Positions 51,801 to 57,359 of a DNA stretch of 57,359 nucleotides are shown here, piece by piece (the stretch's first letter is position 1; every line of letters starts with the position of its first letter). The stretch lies in the NCBI RefSeq assembly GCF_014643175.1, contig NZ_BMJH01000005.1, forward strand, positions 1-57,359, in the 5' to 3' direction. The translations under genes and the position numbers were made by a program. Below the pieces are notes generated by a model that saw only the letters and a list, made by a program, of their open reading frames with translations, ran no database searches and was not told the DNA's origin. The stretch comes from Hoyosella rhizosphaerae. Lineage in GTDB: Bacteria; Actinomycetota; Actinomycetes; Mycobacteriales; Mycobacteriaceae.

Positions 51801-54800
51801 CGCTGGGCTATTCCGCATGGATGACGACGAGTATGTGCTGGTAATGGTCGTCCACCACATTGCAGCTGATGGTGAGTCGCTAGCCCCACTGGCCCGCGAC
51901 GTCATGGTTGCTTACACGGCACGAGCTAACGGGCATGAACCAGGCTGGGAGCCGCTGTCGGTACAGTACTCGGACTTCGCCGCATGGCAGCATGAAGTTC
52001 TGGGCTCTGAAGAAGACCCTGAAGCATTGATCAGTCAGCAAATTCGGTACTGGTCCGATGCGTTGGAAGAATTGCCTGAACTCATCGAACTTCCGACTGA
52101 CCGGCCCCGCCCAGCGGTGATGTCTCAGCGCGGAGCGCAATACGATTTCGAGTTCGATTCGGCACTGCAGACTCAGCTAAGTGAGTTTGCGCGGCAGCAC
52201 AATGCAACACCATTCATGGTGGTCCACGCGACACTGGCAATATTGCTGGCCAAGTTGTCGGGAACTTCCGACGTCCCCATCGGAACCCCGGTGGCAGGGC
52301 GAGGTCATCGCACACTCGATGACCTCGTGGGGATGTTCGTCAACACCCTTGTGTTGCGTACGCAGGTGGATCCACATCTCACACTGACGGAGTTCCTCAA
52401 CGACGTCCGGAAGAGGGACATCGCAGCCTTTACGCACACCGATGTGCCGTTCGAACGTCTCGTCGACATGATCGACCCTGTTCGATCGCGCGCGCATGCA
52501 CCGCTATTCCAGGTTCTACTGACGTTCCAGAATGCGAGTGCGCCACACTTCGAACTTCCCGGCCTCACCGTTAAACCGGTGGAAATTGACACTCACACCG
52601 TCAAGTTCGACCTCGATGTTGCCGTGATACAGCAGTGGCAAGATGGCACCGAACCCGCCGGGATACGGGTCGTATTCACCTATGCGACAGACCTATTCGA
52701 TGAGTCAACGATTGCGACCTTCGGGCAACGTTTCTCGCAGCTCCTGACGGGAATATTAAGCAACCCCGACATCCCTGTGCGTGAGCTCGCATGGCTGAGC
52801 GACGATGAGCAACGGTGGCTTACAAGTATTGGGACTGGTGCACGACGGCCATCCGGCGAGTTGTCGCCACTCCAACAATTTGAGGCCGCGAAGTCGTCGA
52901 ACCTCAGTGCGGTGGCTATTCACGACTCTGCCGGTTCCATGACGTACCGCGACCTTGACGAAGCGTCCACAGCAGTGGCTTCGCAACTGGTGGAACTCGG
53001 TGTGAAGCCTGACGATGTTGTGGCATTGATGCTGCCCCGAAGCGTGCACTGGGTAGTCGGCATGCTCGCCGTGTGGAAGTCGGGCGCGGCATACGCCCCG
53101 GTAGACCCTAAGTTCCCAGCAGACCGGATCGAAGCTGTTCTGGAAGACACCCAGGCGGTTGCGGTAATCGCAGATACGCCGGGGCACTGGGAGACGCTGT
53201 TGCCACCGCGCAGCGTGCTGCGGATTGACCACATGATCGAAAACGTGGCAGAACCGTCTACGGCGCTGCCGGACCGTTGGCAAGAACGTGGCGCCGGCGC
53301 ACGTATCGGCTACGTCATTTCAACCTCAGGATCAACCGGTCGCCCCAAGCCAACACTTGTGCCGATGGCCGGAATCTCCAACACTCTTGAGTGGTACCGC
53401 GACGCCACCAACCTAAATCCAGGTGACGGCGTGCTTGTCGCTTCCTCGCCGGGATTTGACCTAACGCAAAAGAATGTTTGGACGGCGCTGTTCTCCGGTG
53501 CGACGCTAGTTCTCGCCGACGATCCTTTCGATCCGATGAGCATCATTGAATCGGTGCGTCAACACTCAGTGGTGTTAAGCAATATGTCGCCAAGCGCGTT
53601 CGAAGCGCTGGTGGAGACCGATACCGAAGGCGTATTGACCGCTACCAAGATGGTGTTCCTAGGTGGGGAAGCGATTAGGCGTAAACCCATCGCGAATCTA
53701 CTCACCGCCGGTGTGCGGATCTTCAACAGTTACGGCCCCACCGAAGCATCTGACGTGGTGTCATGGGCCGAAGTCACCCCAGATGGTGACGGCTCGGTGC
53801 CCATTGGTGCTGCGATTCCGAACATCACACTGTATGTCCTCGATGCTGACCTCAAACCAGTTCCCACAGGCGTGAGTGGCGAACTGTATGTATCCGGCAT
53901 AGGTGTAGGACGAGGCTATGGCAATCTCACTGGACTCACCGCGAGTAGATTCGTAGCAAATCCCTACGGGGAATCCGGCGAACGAATGTACCGCACTGGT
54001 GACCTCGCACGATGGCGCGAAGACGGCCAACTCGACTACCTCGGACGCACTGATTTCCAGGTTAAACTTCGCGGCTTCCGCATCGAGCTCGGCGAAATCG
54101 AATCGGTGCTCACCGCGCTCCCGGACGTGAGCAAAGCCCATGTGCAAGTCCACCACGACAAGCGCGCAGGTGACCAACTTGTTGCGTATCTTGTGGCGGT
54201 TCAGGATCAGCAACCAGACGTGGAGCAGATCCGTGCACACATGTCTGCGGTTCTGCCTCCGTACATGCTTCCCTCAGCGTATGAGGTCCTCACAGAGTTC
54301 CCACTCACCCCGAGTGGGAAGCTCGACCGGCGCAAACTCCCTACGCCACAGTTCGGGGCGCCAACCGACGAGTACGTTGCCCCAACAAACCCAGTGGAAG
54401 AAACAATCGCAGAGATCTATGCGACGGTTCTTGGCTACCCCCAGGTGTCCATCGAAGCACCATTCTTTGATCTCGGTGGTAACTCGCTCGGAGCGATGAA
54501 AGCAGTGGCGCGAATAAGTACCGCGCTCGGCGTTAAAGTGCGACTGCAGGATCTCTTCGAAGCACCCACCGTCGCCGAACTCGCGCACCGGGTGGAACAT
54601 GCACAGACACTCGGGGCGGGGCGGCCTCCGCTAGCTCCGGCGGACCCACGCCCAGAGCACATCCCACTGTCCTTAGCGCAGCAGCGCATGTGGCTCATCA
54701 ACCGATTCGAACCGGACTCGGCGGCATACAACATGCCGCTCATTGTCCGCCTGTCGGGGAAGTTGAACGCGCAAGCGCTCGCCATGGCTGTGCATGATGT

Positions 54801-57111
54801 TCTCGATAGGCACGAGTCACTGCGCACTAAGTTCCCGGATTCTGCCAACGGGCCTCGGCAACAGATCGTGCCTACACGTGACATCAATGTCGACATGCAG
54901 GTGCAAACGGTTACTGAAGCTAACATCGTGGAACGCATCACTTCGCTGGTGACAGCAGGGTTTGATGTCACAGCGCAGGTGCCGCTACGTAGCGCGCTCT
55001 ATCAGCTCACCCCCGATGAGCACGTCCTGGCCATTGTGGTGCACCACATCATCGGCGACGGAGAATCGATGACGCCGATGGCCAGGGACGTCATGCTGGC
55101 CTACGCAGCACGATCAGCTGGTGAAGCACCGGCGTGGGACCCACTAGAAATTCAGTACGCCGACTTCGCTATTTGGCAGCGCGAGGCACTCGGCGACATT
55201 AACGACCCCAACTCGGTTGCTAGTGAGCAGCTCGACTATTGGAAGAAGACACTGGCTGGATTGCCAGACCTACTCGACCTGCCGACAGATCGACCGAGGC
55301 CCGCGTATGCAGGGATGGAAGCCGGTGTGGCGTCATTCGCGATCAGCGAAGAATCGCACAGCGCGCTAATGAAGCTTGGCAGCGAACAAGGCTCATCACT
55401 TTTCATGGTGCTGCACGCCATATTCGCCGCCACGCTGTCCCGCATCACCGGAACCACAGATATCCCCATAGGTTCCCCGGTGGCAGGTCGCGGCGAGGAA
55501 CAGGTTGATGACCTGATCGGCATGTTCGTCAATACCCTCGTACTGCGCACTGACGTCCAACCGGATGACACTTTCAGCGCGTTCCTCAACCAGGTACGCC
55601 GGGTCGACCTCGAAGCGTTCGAACACGCCGACATTCCGTTTGAGCAACTCGTCGAAGCACTGTCACCACGACGCACCACGGCGCACGCCCCACTGACACA
55701 AGTGGTGATCAGTCTGCAAAACCCACAGCAAGGAAAGCTGGAACTGCCAGGACTGACCATTGCGCCGTTCGAAGGCGCAGTGGAATCCGCCAAATTCGAT
55801 GTGCTACTCACGCTGGAACAGAAGTTCTCCGACGAGCAGGTCCCGGCAGGAATTACCGCATCCCTGGTATACCGCACAGACATTTTCGACGAATCCACAA
55901 TGCTGCGCCTGGGGCGCCGTTTCAGTCGAGTCATCGACGCCGTCACGGACAACCCGGACATCATCATCGGTGACATCGACATCGTTGATGAGCAGGAAGC
56001 TAGCTCCATCGTGCAAGGCGGGTCAAAGCCGACTAGCGCAGCCTCGGGTGACACCGCAATTATGGATGGACTACCCGCGGTGACGCCGGAAACTTTGGCG
56101 CAAATCTTGGCTCGCGGCGCCGAATCCAACCCCACCGGTACCGCCATCGTGGGAGCGGAAAAGAACGTCAACTTCATGAACCTCGACAAGAGGTCCTCCA
56201 GGTTGGCGCGTCTCCTCATCGCTCACGGTGCAGCGCCGGAAACAAGTGTCGCGATTGCGTTGCCGGTATCAACAGAGATGGTTGTGGCGATCTGGGCCGT
56301 CGCCAAGACAGGTGCGGCAATTGAACTGCTCAGCGTCGATTCACCAACGCCCACCAGCGCACCGGTAGCTGTAGTCACGCAGGGTGCCATCGCTGTAAAT
56401 GCGGAGGACGGCACAGTAATTGCGCTAGACGACGAAAGCACCAAGGCGCAACTGAAAACAAAGCCGCCCACCCCCATCTCGTTCTATGACCGACTCGGAA
56501 CGCTCCGCACGACCAACACTGCCTACTTCACAACCAGCAGTCAGGGCGCAAGCGGGATCGCACACACAGGTATCGCCAGTGTGGTGGCAGACCTGCAATC
56601 GAGGCTGGGCGTTAACGCCGACGCGCGGGTGGCGCTTCCGGAGGATCAGCACCCAAGTATGACAATCCTCGCTGTGACACTGGCCGCTCATAGTGGTGCC
56701 CCAGTGGTCGTCAGCGAACACCAAGGTGACAGCGACATCCACCTCCGGCGGGTGGCGCTCGACGCTGGCGTAAACGGAAGTGGCGACAGGAAGACGGGAC
56801 TCTTCGCCCCTGATGGAGCACTTCCCGCCGCTTACTTCACCGCCAGCGATAAGGGACTCCAACTAGAGCCACTGCGCGGGATGCAACTAGCGGTACTCAA
56901 CACCCACCTTGCCCCCGTCGGCGACGGAGAAACAGGAGAGATCTACCTCGGTGGAACTGGGCACGCCCGCGAATACTTGAACGATCCTCGTCGCACGGCA
57001 ACCCACATTATTCCGGCGCCGGATGGTGAAGACGTTCGACGAATTGTCCGAACCGGAGTGCTGGCGAAATGGAACAGCGACGGGACTATGGAGTTCGCCG
57101 TTGGGACGTAA
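36895..57111 (+). CDS. Giant non-ribosomal peptide synthetase, five full modules plus C and a dead A domain
   Basis: 6738 residues in one frame from a GTG start. Domain order: C1-A1-T1-E1, C2-A2-T2, C3-A3-T3, C4-A4-T4, C5-A5-T5, C6-A*(dead). Each live A domain has the A3 loop, YGPTE, TGDL and the A10 Lys. Each T has LGG(D/N)S with Ser at 1018, 2555, 3745, 4802 and 5864. Each C and the E have HHxxxDG. The only epimerase follows T1, whose LGGDSI is the form typical before E domains. No thioesterase is present, so the chain must pass to a downstream protein. The peptide is inferred as acyl-D-X1-X2-Ser-X4-X1-X6. Product unknown; siderophore or lipopeptide are both open. Confidence 0.97.
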   Translation: MSHTDVPEFDYHDSQGDGRRSFPLSAAQYSMWMSHQLSPETPIAIAQFVEVFGDVQRDQLSAAILQAGRELGSGYLRIIDTESGEPRQLVDPTLEQRLEFLDVSSEADPEAAAREWMRSEYSTPIDITAGALGRSVLLKLADQHYFWYMRLHHIAIDGFGGMNLISRIAEVYSALVVGREPSPMPTESLRAIYDSEVKYRNSSRFERDREFWVDYAHDMPNKVTLALRSAPAAPRSLVLSEDVDPSTDAGLEESAAQYNGSWAPVTIAALGAYLARVSGSDEVVLSLPVSSRVTKTMRSSGGMVSNVVPLRVVVRPDQTPQELSEYVQKQLFSALRHQRYRYEDLRRDLGTLSADREFFGPTVNIMMFQPEVRLGDVVGKLSVLSTGPVEDLSVNLYPATGQERIHIDFEANPNRYTESELARHHKRFLRYLKNFVAAADGVVVQDLTLMDDEESAAVLAWSRGPREDSSEDSPTIAVRAVLKASQADMSSALAVVAGDRHVTYGDFSRAVDALAAQLHRRGVGPDDVVALALPRSVEWVVAMAAAWQVGAGYAPVDPTFPTDRLNAVLTDTEAAAVVCLAGWEHESFVADGQRVVCDVDVLAASGDCYRPATDPWSAPGAGLRTAYIISTSGSTGRPKPTVVPMAGVANTVNWYRGELAIGEGRGVLIASSPGFDLTQKNVWAALASGATIVLAQDGFDPADILPAVETYDVAVANMSPSAFEALVDADTGHVLERLETVFLGGEAIRPRPLSGLLGAGVSLVNSYGPTEASDVVSYARMTDADTVSVPIGHPVPNIDLLVLDRRLQPVPVGVAGELYVAGVGVGRGYGGQMALTAGRFVANPQGTSGERMYRTGDLVRWRADGELEYIGRTDFQVKLRGFRIELGEIELALLSHDSVAQATAVVLRGEGTPDRLVGYVVAAEGTVVDDGDVLRHVAEFLPGYMVPSVLVVLDSLPLTASGKIDRKALPEPNFGAMVSSSRDPKNETERILAEIFASALGLPEIGLDDSFFALGGDSIMSIHVVSRAKAAGILITPRDVFERRTVAALAQVAKSIDATTDVVVLNELEGGGVGSVPLTPVMSWMVERGGDFGQYSQAALLTLPVGITADGLAATLQAVVDHHDLLRACVSRSGLEVLPAGSIAANEVVTRVRPNAAPGTAEFASAVSESLTASAERLDPSTGRMLQAVWFDLGPDTAGRVLLVIHHVAVDGVSWRVLVPDLIAAWAQIRDGGLPELPPVGTSFRRWAHGLKEMAESRADEFTLWEDMIQGDEPILGSRALDPVVDVNRTLKRATFEITPNATETLLTTVPEVLRGGVDDGLIASLVLALARWKGATTPLIGLEGHGREEAAVPGADVSRTLGWFTTIAPVRFDASYVDIADAFSGGEDAGVVLKSVKEQLRSVPDRGVGFGMLRYLHSDGAARLGAANPQVMFNYLGRFVTGEVPEGLRELGWMPADDSDEMMFTFAPDMAAPGALDITAMISPSDAGQVLQVVVLYPSGLFADAEISEFTEHWKAALGAVCDYAQSPVAGGLTPSDVGLVDIDQDTIAALEQQFPSLADIWPLSPLQAGMLFHAVLAEDSVDAYMVQLVLHVRGAVDVERLSRAVRGVVARHPNLRAAFTATADGDPLQVVAGAVDVGVEYLDLTNTNDPDSGLAEFLEADRSQRFDMTAAPLVRVTVLELREGDYRVVLTNHHILMDGWSTPLYLRDLIALYVSDGDTASLPSARSYKDYLEWVQQQDVDVSLRTWRDALSGLDEPTTLIPLERARKHDSPSREVVHEFSAELSSRITHVARDLGVTVNTVVQVAWGIVLSTETARTDLVFGATVSGRPPQLDGVEEMIGLFINTLPVRLRLDPRETFTELLTRVQGEQADLLEHHYVQLAEIQDVAGNGALFDTLTVFESYPVDRAGLGEDVDLAGMRVVDIEGLDAAHYPVTVITHAEPALKIILKYFPDLLAAERMTSLLQRMVRTLVSIADKPDTTFGEFDVLTEGERSQLAPVNGPAGQTPRPLPDIFAETAANAADNIAIIDRDRTLTYAELDARSSQVARYLIARGVRTEQFVALGLPRSQESLLSVWAVVKSGGAFVPVDPSYPADRIEHMLDDSGAAVGLTLMAQRDGLPDTTEWIVLDDPDVQSAISEFSSAPVTDHDRRAQIRVANTAYMIYTSGSTGVPKGVVVTHRGMANFAAEQRERYSVTQDSRVLHFSSPSFDASVLEYLLAFGTGATMVVVPPGTFGGEELADIIRENAATHAFITPSALASVDPAGLDVFQHVVAGGEAVPADLVARWAPGRRMYNGYGPTETTIMVMISDPMAPDQPVVTIGPPIRGTRGVVLDSMLRPVPVGVPGELFVAGFGEARGYHDRPGLTAERFVADPFGAPGDRMYRTGDLVRWTLAGPSGELEIEYLGRTDFQVKVRGFRIELGEIDAVLGAHPDVDFAVTLGHTGETDITRLVAYVKPVAGATPEQAELTEFVGQSLPSHMVPSAIVVLDEIPLTVNGKLDRARLPEPVFTSQDDIYVAPATPAEVAVADVFASVLGLERVGVRDSFFDLGGNSLSATKVITRVNKALGCQLGVRELFEAPTVAELAVRAMASSADHTGRVALVAKERPARIPLSLAQQGMWFINQYDPTSPVYNIAFGVALSGELDVDAMRAAMGDILERHEALRTLFPADMEGTHQLILPMREVDIALDVEDVPILEQDQDADNHPAEKSAVEFVSRGFDVQHDLPIRARLFRTAQDRHFLAIVVHHIVADGASMAPLAADLMYAYSRRMVGAAPEWEPLPIQYADFALWQREVLGDDTDPTSAVSQQLAFWTHTLRGAPPLLPLPTDHPRPATQSLNGETVVFHINAEIHKKLDQLARQHNATVFMVTHAALATLLARLSGTSDIAIGTPVAGRGDEAVDRLAGMFVNTLVLRAQVESDATFSDLLRQVWSQDIAAFNNADVPFERVVRELGIERTSDHSPLFQVMLAFQNTDPVRFALSGLEVVADGLDVNTAKFDLMLTLEETHTDSGEHTGIKAQFTYATDLFERRTIAQYAERYTRVLESVVADHNVVVGDISLLSDREQNLFTSKPGPAGRLQQRVESAILDDPNGSAFVVDGAEISYQEVQDRARVVAERIGAARIHDDGHYALALLTYATGALDDETAVGLIDRLVPVLDAVAGDTSLALGALGQNFALGDTGKAGWNDTAHSCPDTTLVELFAQQVARTPDAIALKYRNRSLTYAELDEWSNRLARHLIGLGVGPESRVALVMRRSLEMVVGMYAIVKAGGAYVPVDPDHPADRIEWVLTSSDPVCVVTTTRDRVPSAAGITALELDKLDVSGHDAGELMDTELVGPILPDNIAYIIYTSGSTGRPKGVAVSHRAIVNRLLWMQDEYQLTPADVVLQKTPFTFDVSVWEFFWPLQIGSKLVIALPDGHRDPAYLAELIARERVSVLHFVPSMLAVFVAAAAESGWRDSISTLRLVFASGEALAPNTAASLAALSDTELHNLYGPTEAAVDVTYHQYTADDTVTVPIGAPVWNTQVYVLDNRLSPVPIGVHGELYLAGIQLARGYVGRPDLSADRFVANPYGEPGERMYRTGDLVRWRKNGEIEYIGRTDFQVKLRGLRIELGEIEAVLQTADNVDQSVVVLHHDAAAGDQLVGYVTAQAGTSVSVEGIKKYAAGKLPEYMVPRVIMALDEFPLNINGKLDRKALPTPELGTAVGAYIAPSGPVEEIIAGIFAEVTSREHVGATTSFFDLGGNSLSATLVTTRINDAFGAELTLRDLFESPTVAGLAAMVEHESARTVNRPKLVRQSRDGDIPLSLAQQRMWFLNRYDSASAVYNMPLVLKLTGKLYVAALQEALHDVVGRHESLRTVFPTRNGEPVQVVLPANKVDLDVSPVDVAGEEALHRELFALASVGFDVTAEPPIRAALLRTAPDEHTLLVVVHHIAADGASLNPLASDLVAAYMSRAAGDTPQWEPLSVQYADFAIWQRQLLGDDTDPESLAGRQIAFWRDTLAGVPDLLELPTDRPRPASQSQRGATFGFAIPADLQSGLQQLARDNRTTIFMVVHAAFATFLARIARADDVTIGTPVAGRGERALDPLVGMFVNTLVLRTPIDPEQSFETLLADVRDRDLAAFTHADVPFEQLVDALKPTRSSAHAPLFQVVLAFQNTDPIAFDLDGVAAEFHTVDVHTTKFDLMLDLAEQWDDDGAPSGMRGHFVYATDLFDEATISGFADRFVHLLGQVLAAPQSPVGDIDLVSGAEHAAIVPVRGGDAPPTLTLPEIFARAAAKNPTATAIVVGDTELTYGELDARSNAFARVLLGHGVTAGSVVALAMPRSAELVTAIWAVAKAGAAYVPVDPSYPEDRIIHMVTDSDAIIGVALESAQEALPDSIDWIAIDGAPIAGELAAASTAPITEIQPVAPTSAAYMIYTSGSTGLPKGVVVTHSGLSSVVAEQIDAFGLTTQSRVLQVASPSFDASVFELLMAFGVGATLVVVPGGGRDAAGAVGQVLREQHVTHTVITPSVLASIEPEAMNSIETLLVAGEACPPELVAQWAPGRRMLNLYGPTEATIWSTVSAPMEPGNPVDIGRPIVGTNILVLDDRLRPVPVGVAGEMYIAGVGLARGYHNRHGMTASRFVANPYTDGELMYRSGDLVRWKHDHTLEYLGRTDFQVKLRGLRIELGEIEAALTQHSTVAQAVVDVFHDAHVGDVLVAYAVASTPETQLDIDALRDHVGQALPPYMVPQTIIQLDAIPVTVNGKTDRKALPAPDLALLQKEFRAPATPMEEIIAGIFGEITGRERVGADDNFFDIGGNSLSATRVVARTSEATGREIGVRELFDAPTVTDFAAAVESATTGTNRPELVPAPEGSTPPLSMAQNRMLIINQLDPASPAYNIPLMLRLTGTLDVDAMSEAIRDVITRHEVLRTVYSIVDETPTPHVLPVRDVATILALAEVNSEDELIARASALATTGFDVTRQAPVRAGLFRMDDDEYVLVMVVHHIAADGESLAPLARDVMVAYTARANGHEPGWEPLSVQYSDFAAWQHEVLGSEEDPEALISQQIRYWSDALEELPELIELPTDRPRPAVMSQRGAQYDFEFDSALQTQLSEFARQHNATPFMVVHATLAILLAKLSGTSDVPIGTPVAGRGHRTLDDLVGMFVNTLVLRTQVDPHLTLTEFLNDVRKRDIAAFTHTDVPFERLVDMIDPVRSRAHAPLFQVLLTFQNASAPHFELPGLTVKPVEIDTHTVKFDLDVAVIQQWQDGTEPAGIRVVFTYATDLFDESTIATFGQRFSQLLTGILSNPDIPVRELAWLSDDEQRWLTSIGTGARRPSGELSPLQQFEAAKSSNLSAVAIHDSAGSMTYRDLDEASTAVASQLVELGVKPDDVVALMLPRSVHWVVGMLAVWKSGAAYAPVDPKFPADRIEAVLEDTQAVAVIADTPGHWETLLPPRSVLRIDHMIENVAEPSTALPDRWQERGAGARIGYVISTSGSTGRPKPTLVPMAGISNTLEWYRDATNLNPGDGVLVASSPGFDLTQKNVWTALFSGATLVLADDPFDPMSIIESVRQHSVVLSNMSPSAFEALVETDTEGVLTATKMVFLGGEAIRRKPIANLLTAGVRIFNSYGPTEASDVVSWAEVTPDGDGSVPIGAAIPNITLYVLDADLKPVPTGVSGELYVSGIGVGRGYGNLTGLTASRFVANPYGESGERMYRTGDLARWREDGQLDYLGRTDFQVKLRGFRIELGEIESVLTALPDVSKAHVQVHHDKRAGDQLVAYLVAVQDQQPDVEQIRAHMSAVLPPYMLPSAYEVLTEFPLTPSGKLDRRKLPTPQFGAPTDEYVAPTNPVEETIAEIYATVLGYPQVSIEAPFFDLGGNSLGAMKAVARISTALGVKVRLQDLFEAPTVAELAHRVEHAQTLGAGRPPLAPADPRPEHIPLSLAQQRMWLINRFEPDSAAYNMPLIVRLSGKLNAQALAMAVHDVLDRHESLRTKFPDSANGPRQQIVPTRDINVDMQVQTVTEANIVERITSLVTAGFDVTAQVPLRSALYQLTPDEHVLAIVVHHIIGDGESMTPMARDVMLAYAARSAGEAPAWDPLEIQYADFAIWQREALGDINDPNSVASEQLDYWKKTLAGLPDLLDLPTDRPRPAYAGMEAGVASFAISEESHSALMKLGSEQGSSLFMVLHAIFAATLSRITGTTDIPIGSPVAGRGEEQVDDLIGMFVNTLVLRTDVQPDDTFSAFLNQVRRVDLEAFEHADIPFEQLVEALSPRRTTAHAPLTQVVISLQNPQQGKLELPGLTIAPFEGAVESAKFDVLLTLEQKFSDEQVPAGITASLVYRTDIFDESTMLRLGRRFSRVIDAVTDNPDIIIGDIDIVDEQEASSIVQGGSKPTSAASGDTAIMDGLPAVTPETLAQILARGAESNPTGTAIVGAEKNVNFMNLDKRSSRLARLLIAHGAAPETSVAIALPVSTEMVVAIWAVAKTGAAIELLSVDSPTPTSAPVAVVTQGAIAVNAEDGTVIALDDESTKAQLKTKPPTPISFYDRLGTLRTTNTAYFTTSSQGASGIAHTGIASVVADLQSRLGVNADARVALPEDQHPSMTILAVTLAAHSGAPVVVSEHQGDSDIHLRRVALDAGVNGSGDRKTGLFAPDGALPAAYFTASDKGLQLEPLRGMQLAVLNTHLAPVGDGETGEIYLGGTGHAREYLNDPRRTATHIIPAPDGEDVRRIVRTGVLAKWNSDGTMEFAVGT
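36950..41500 (+). other. NRPS module 1: EntF-like C, A (DLKNFGSDVK), T, E
   Basis: C1 (about residues 19-455) has HHIAIDG at 152-158 and [12 protein letters not shown] with YFWYMRLHH. These look more like EntF-type C domains than the internal C domains here, so the donor is probably an aryl or fatty acyl group. A1 (about 479-972) yields the ten-residue code DLKNFGSDVK by alignment to GrsA; its A3 loop reads [11 protein letters not shown], with Pro for the usual Gly. T1 Ser1018. E1 (about 1062-1535) has HHVAVDG at 1206-1212 and the E-type FNYLGRF. Substrate not assigned; D-configured. Confidence 0.8.
41575..44665 (+). other. NRPS module 2: C, A (DALFVGGIMK), T
   Basis: C2 (about 1560-1995), right after the E domain, has [10 protein letters not shown] and HHILMDG at 1695-1701; as the acceptor of an epimerised residue it should be a D-L type C domain. 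A2 (about 2005-2505) has FDASVLEYL and [10 protein letters not shown], giving the code DALFVGGIMK. The pocket is hydrophobic and nearest, among codes I remember, to valine-type DA-x-x-x-GG. T2 Ser2555. Substrate only tentatively a small aliphatic residue. Confidence 0.75.
44710..48240 (+). other. NRPS module 3: C, vestigial A fragment, A (Ser), T
   Basis: C3 (about 2605-3065) has HHIVADG at 2749-2755. Between it and A3 lies an extra stretch of about 120 residues (46111-46480) whose start resembles an A-domain N-terminus ([18 protein letters not shown]) but has no later A motifs. A3 (about 3197-3695) gives DVWHFSLVDK, the canonical serine code, exactly. T3 Ser3745. Serine is the one assignment I trust. 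Confidence 0.88.
48280..51400 (+). other. NRPS module 4: C, A (DAFVLALIWK), T
   Basis: C4 (about 3795-4250) has HHIAADG at 3931-3937. A4 (about 4262-4760) has FDASVFELL and [11 protein letters not shown], giving DAFVLALIWK, not a code I recognise. A2 and A4 share long identical stretches (FDASV, ITPS-LAS, APGRRM), so they are close paralogues with different pockets. T4 Ser4802 in IGGNSLSA. Confidence 0.75.
51450..54610 (+). other. NRPS module 5: C, A (DLKNFGSDVK), T
   Basis: C5 (about 4852-5305) has HHIAADG at 4987-4993. A5 (about 5315-5815) repeats the module 1 code DLKNFGSDVK residue for residue, along with the [11 protein letters not shown] loop and the FDLTQKNVW and [11 protein letters not shown] segments. 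The same amino acid should therefore be loaded twice, here without an epimerase. T5 Ser5864. Confidence 0.8.
54630..55990 (+). other. NRPS terminal condensation domain (C6)
   Basis: Complete C domain (about residues 5912-6365) with [16 protein letters not shown] and HHIIGDG at 6050-6056. It can accept the pentapeptide from T5, but there is no acceptor carrier in this protein. The acceptor must come from another protein, most simply the A-first NRPS that starts at 57223. Confidence 0.85.
56071..57111 (+). other. Inactive adenylation-domain remnant at the NRPS C-terminus
   Basis: About 346 residues recognisably descended from an A domain: [40 protein letters not shown] and VRTGVLAKW. The P-loop-like A3 has become TTSSQGASG, the FDxSV pocket segment and YGPTE are gone, the A7 Asp is lost (RTGVL for RTGDL), and the protein stops where A8 would begin, so A10 Lys is missing. 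It cannot adenylate. A structural or docking role is possible. Confidence 0.85.
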
Positions 57112-57222
57112 CAGCTCAGGAGTCAGACCTGGAGACTAGCGATCTAAATTAGTTGTATGCGTATAGGATTACTGCGACATTAGCGCGCGTTAACCCTCAG
57201 CGTATACGGATGGTTTGGATTG

Positions 57223-57359
57223 ATGAACAGCGGCAATCAGGCACGAACACAACTTCTTCCGCAGTTGATGGCTTCCGCGTTTGAGGTGGATCCCACTGCT
57301 GTTGCGTTGGTTGAGGGTGACCGGAGTGTCTCGTATGTGAATCTGGATAAGCGCTCGTC
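57223..57359 (+). CDS. Second NRPS, N-terminus of an adenylation domain (partial)
   Basis: Opens at the ATG at 57223 and runs off the window. The first 45 residues contain LLPQLMASAFEVDPTAV and SVSYVNLDKRSS, the A1-region of an adenylation domain with no C domain before it. NLDKRSS is shared with the dead A remnant that ends the preceding protein, so the two are homologous. It most likely provides the A-T part of module 6. The 111-bp gap to the upstream gene has no clear terminator; a near-palindrome TTAGCGCGCGTTAA lies at about 57180. The RBS is weak. Confidence 0.75.
   Translation, partial: MNSGNQARTQLLPQLMASAFEVDPTAVALVEGDRSVSYVNLDKRS

Noticed and set aside
1-57359. CRISPR arrays, tRNA or rRNA genes, insertion sequences
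   Set aside because: No regular repeat-spacer array, cloverleaf or transposase was recognised; gaps between genes are short apart from those described.

Overview
The window comes from a mycolic-acid-type actinobacterium (Mycobacteriales). The evidence is a complete Mce lipid-transport operon, an RpoB whose N-terminus and rifampicin-region spacing match the mycobacterial/rhodococcal type, a mycothiol-type DinB-fold protein, and an acyl-CoA cluster in the order of Mycobacterium tuberculosis Rv0976c-Rv0971c. Base composition looks moderate by eye (roughly mid-50s to 60% GC, not computed), lower than most Rhodococcus or Mycobacterium. I cannot name the genus.

Layout: (1) 1-8999, the tail of a probable MceG ATPase, two YrbE permeases and mceA-F, nearly all start/stop-overlapped and closed by a UUCG-loop terminator. 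(2) 9092-10569, two Mce-associated membrane proteins. (3) 10570-18692, rpoB and rpoC, with a repeat-rich rpoB leader, two hairpins between the genes and an 18-bp terminator stem after rpoC. (4) 18711-20002 on the minus strand, an acyl-ACP thioesterase and a SixA-type phosphatase. (5) 20198-30298, a DinB-fold protein, AtuA-like protein, two acyl-CoA dehydrogenases, a biotin-dependent acyl-CoA carboxylase (beta and alpha), a crotonase and a TetR regulator. Together they look like a catabolic route for a branched or terpenoid acyl-CoA. (6) 30334-31465, two DUF3558-like lipoproteins. (7) 31598-36393, the str operon rpsL-rpsG-fusA-tuf with a leader ORF and a strong terminator. (8) 36394-57359, a palindrome-rich 500-bp gap and then one 6738-residue non-ribosomal peptide synthetase (NRPS), followed by the start of a second NRPS gene.

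The NRPS is the standout. It reads C-A-T-E / C-A-T / C-A(Ser)-T / C-A-T / C-A-T / C-(dead A). The first C domain is EntF-like, so N-terminal acylation or arylation is likely. Modules 1 and 5 share the same unusual specificity code (DLKNFGSDVK), module 3 has the textbook serine code, and modules 2 and 4 have related hydrophobic codes I cannot assign. The protein ends in a clearly inactive adenylation-domain remnant with no carrier or thioesterase. The next gene, 112 bp downstream, begins directly with the N-terminus of an adenylation domain. The sixth module therefore appears split across two proteins, with a dead A domain at the junction. The inferred scaffold is acyl-D-X1-X2-Ser-X4-X1-X6..., continuing beyond the window.
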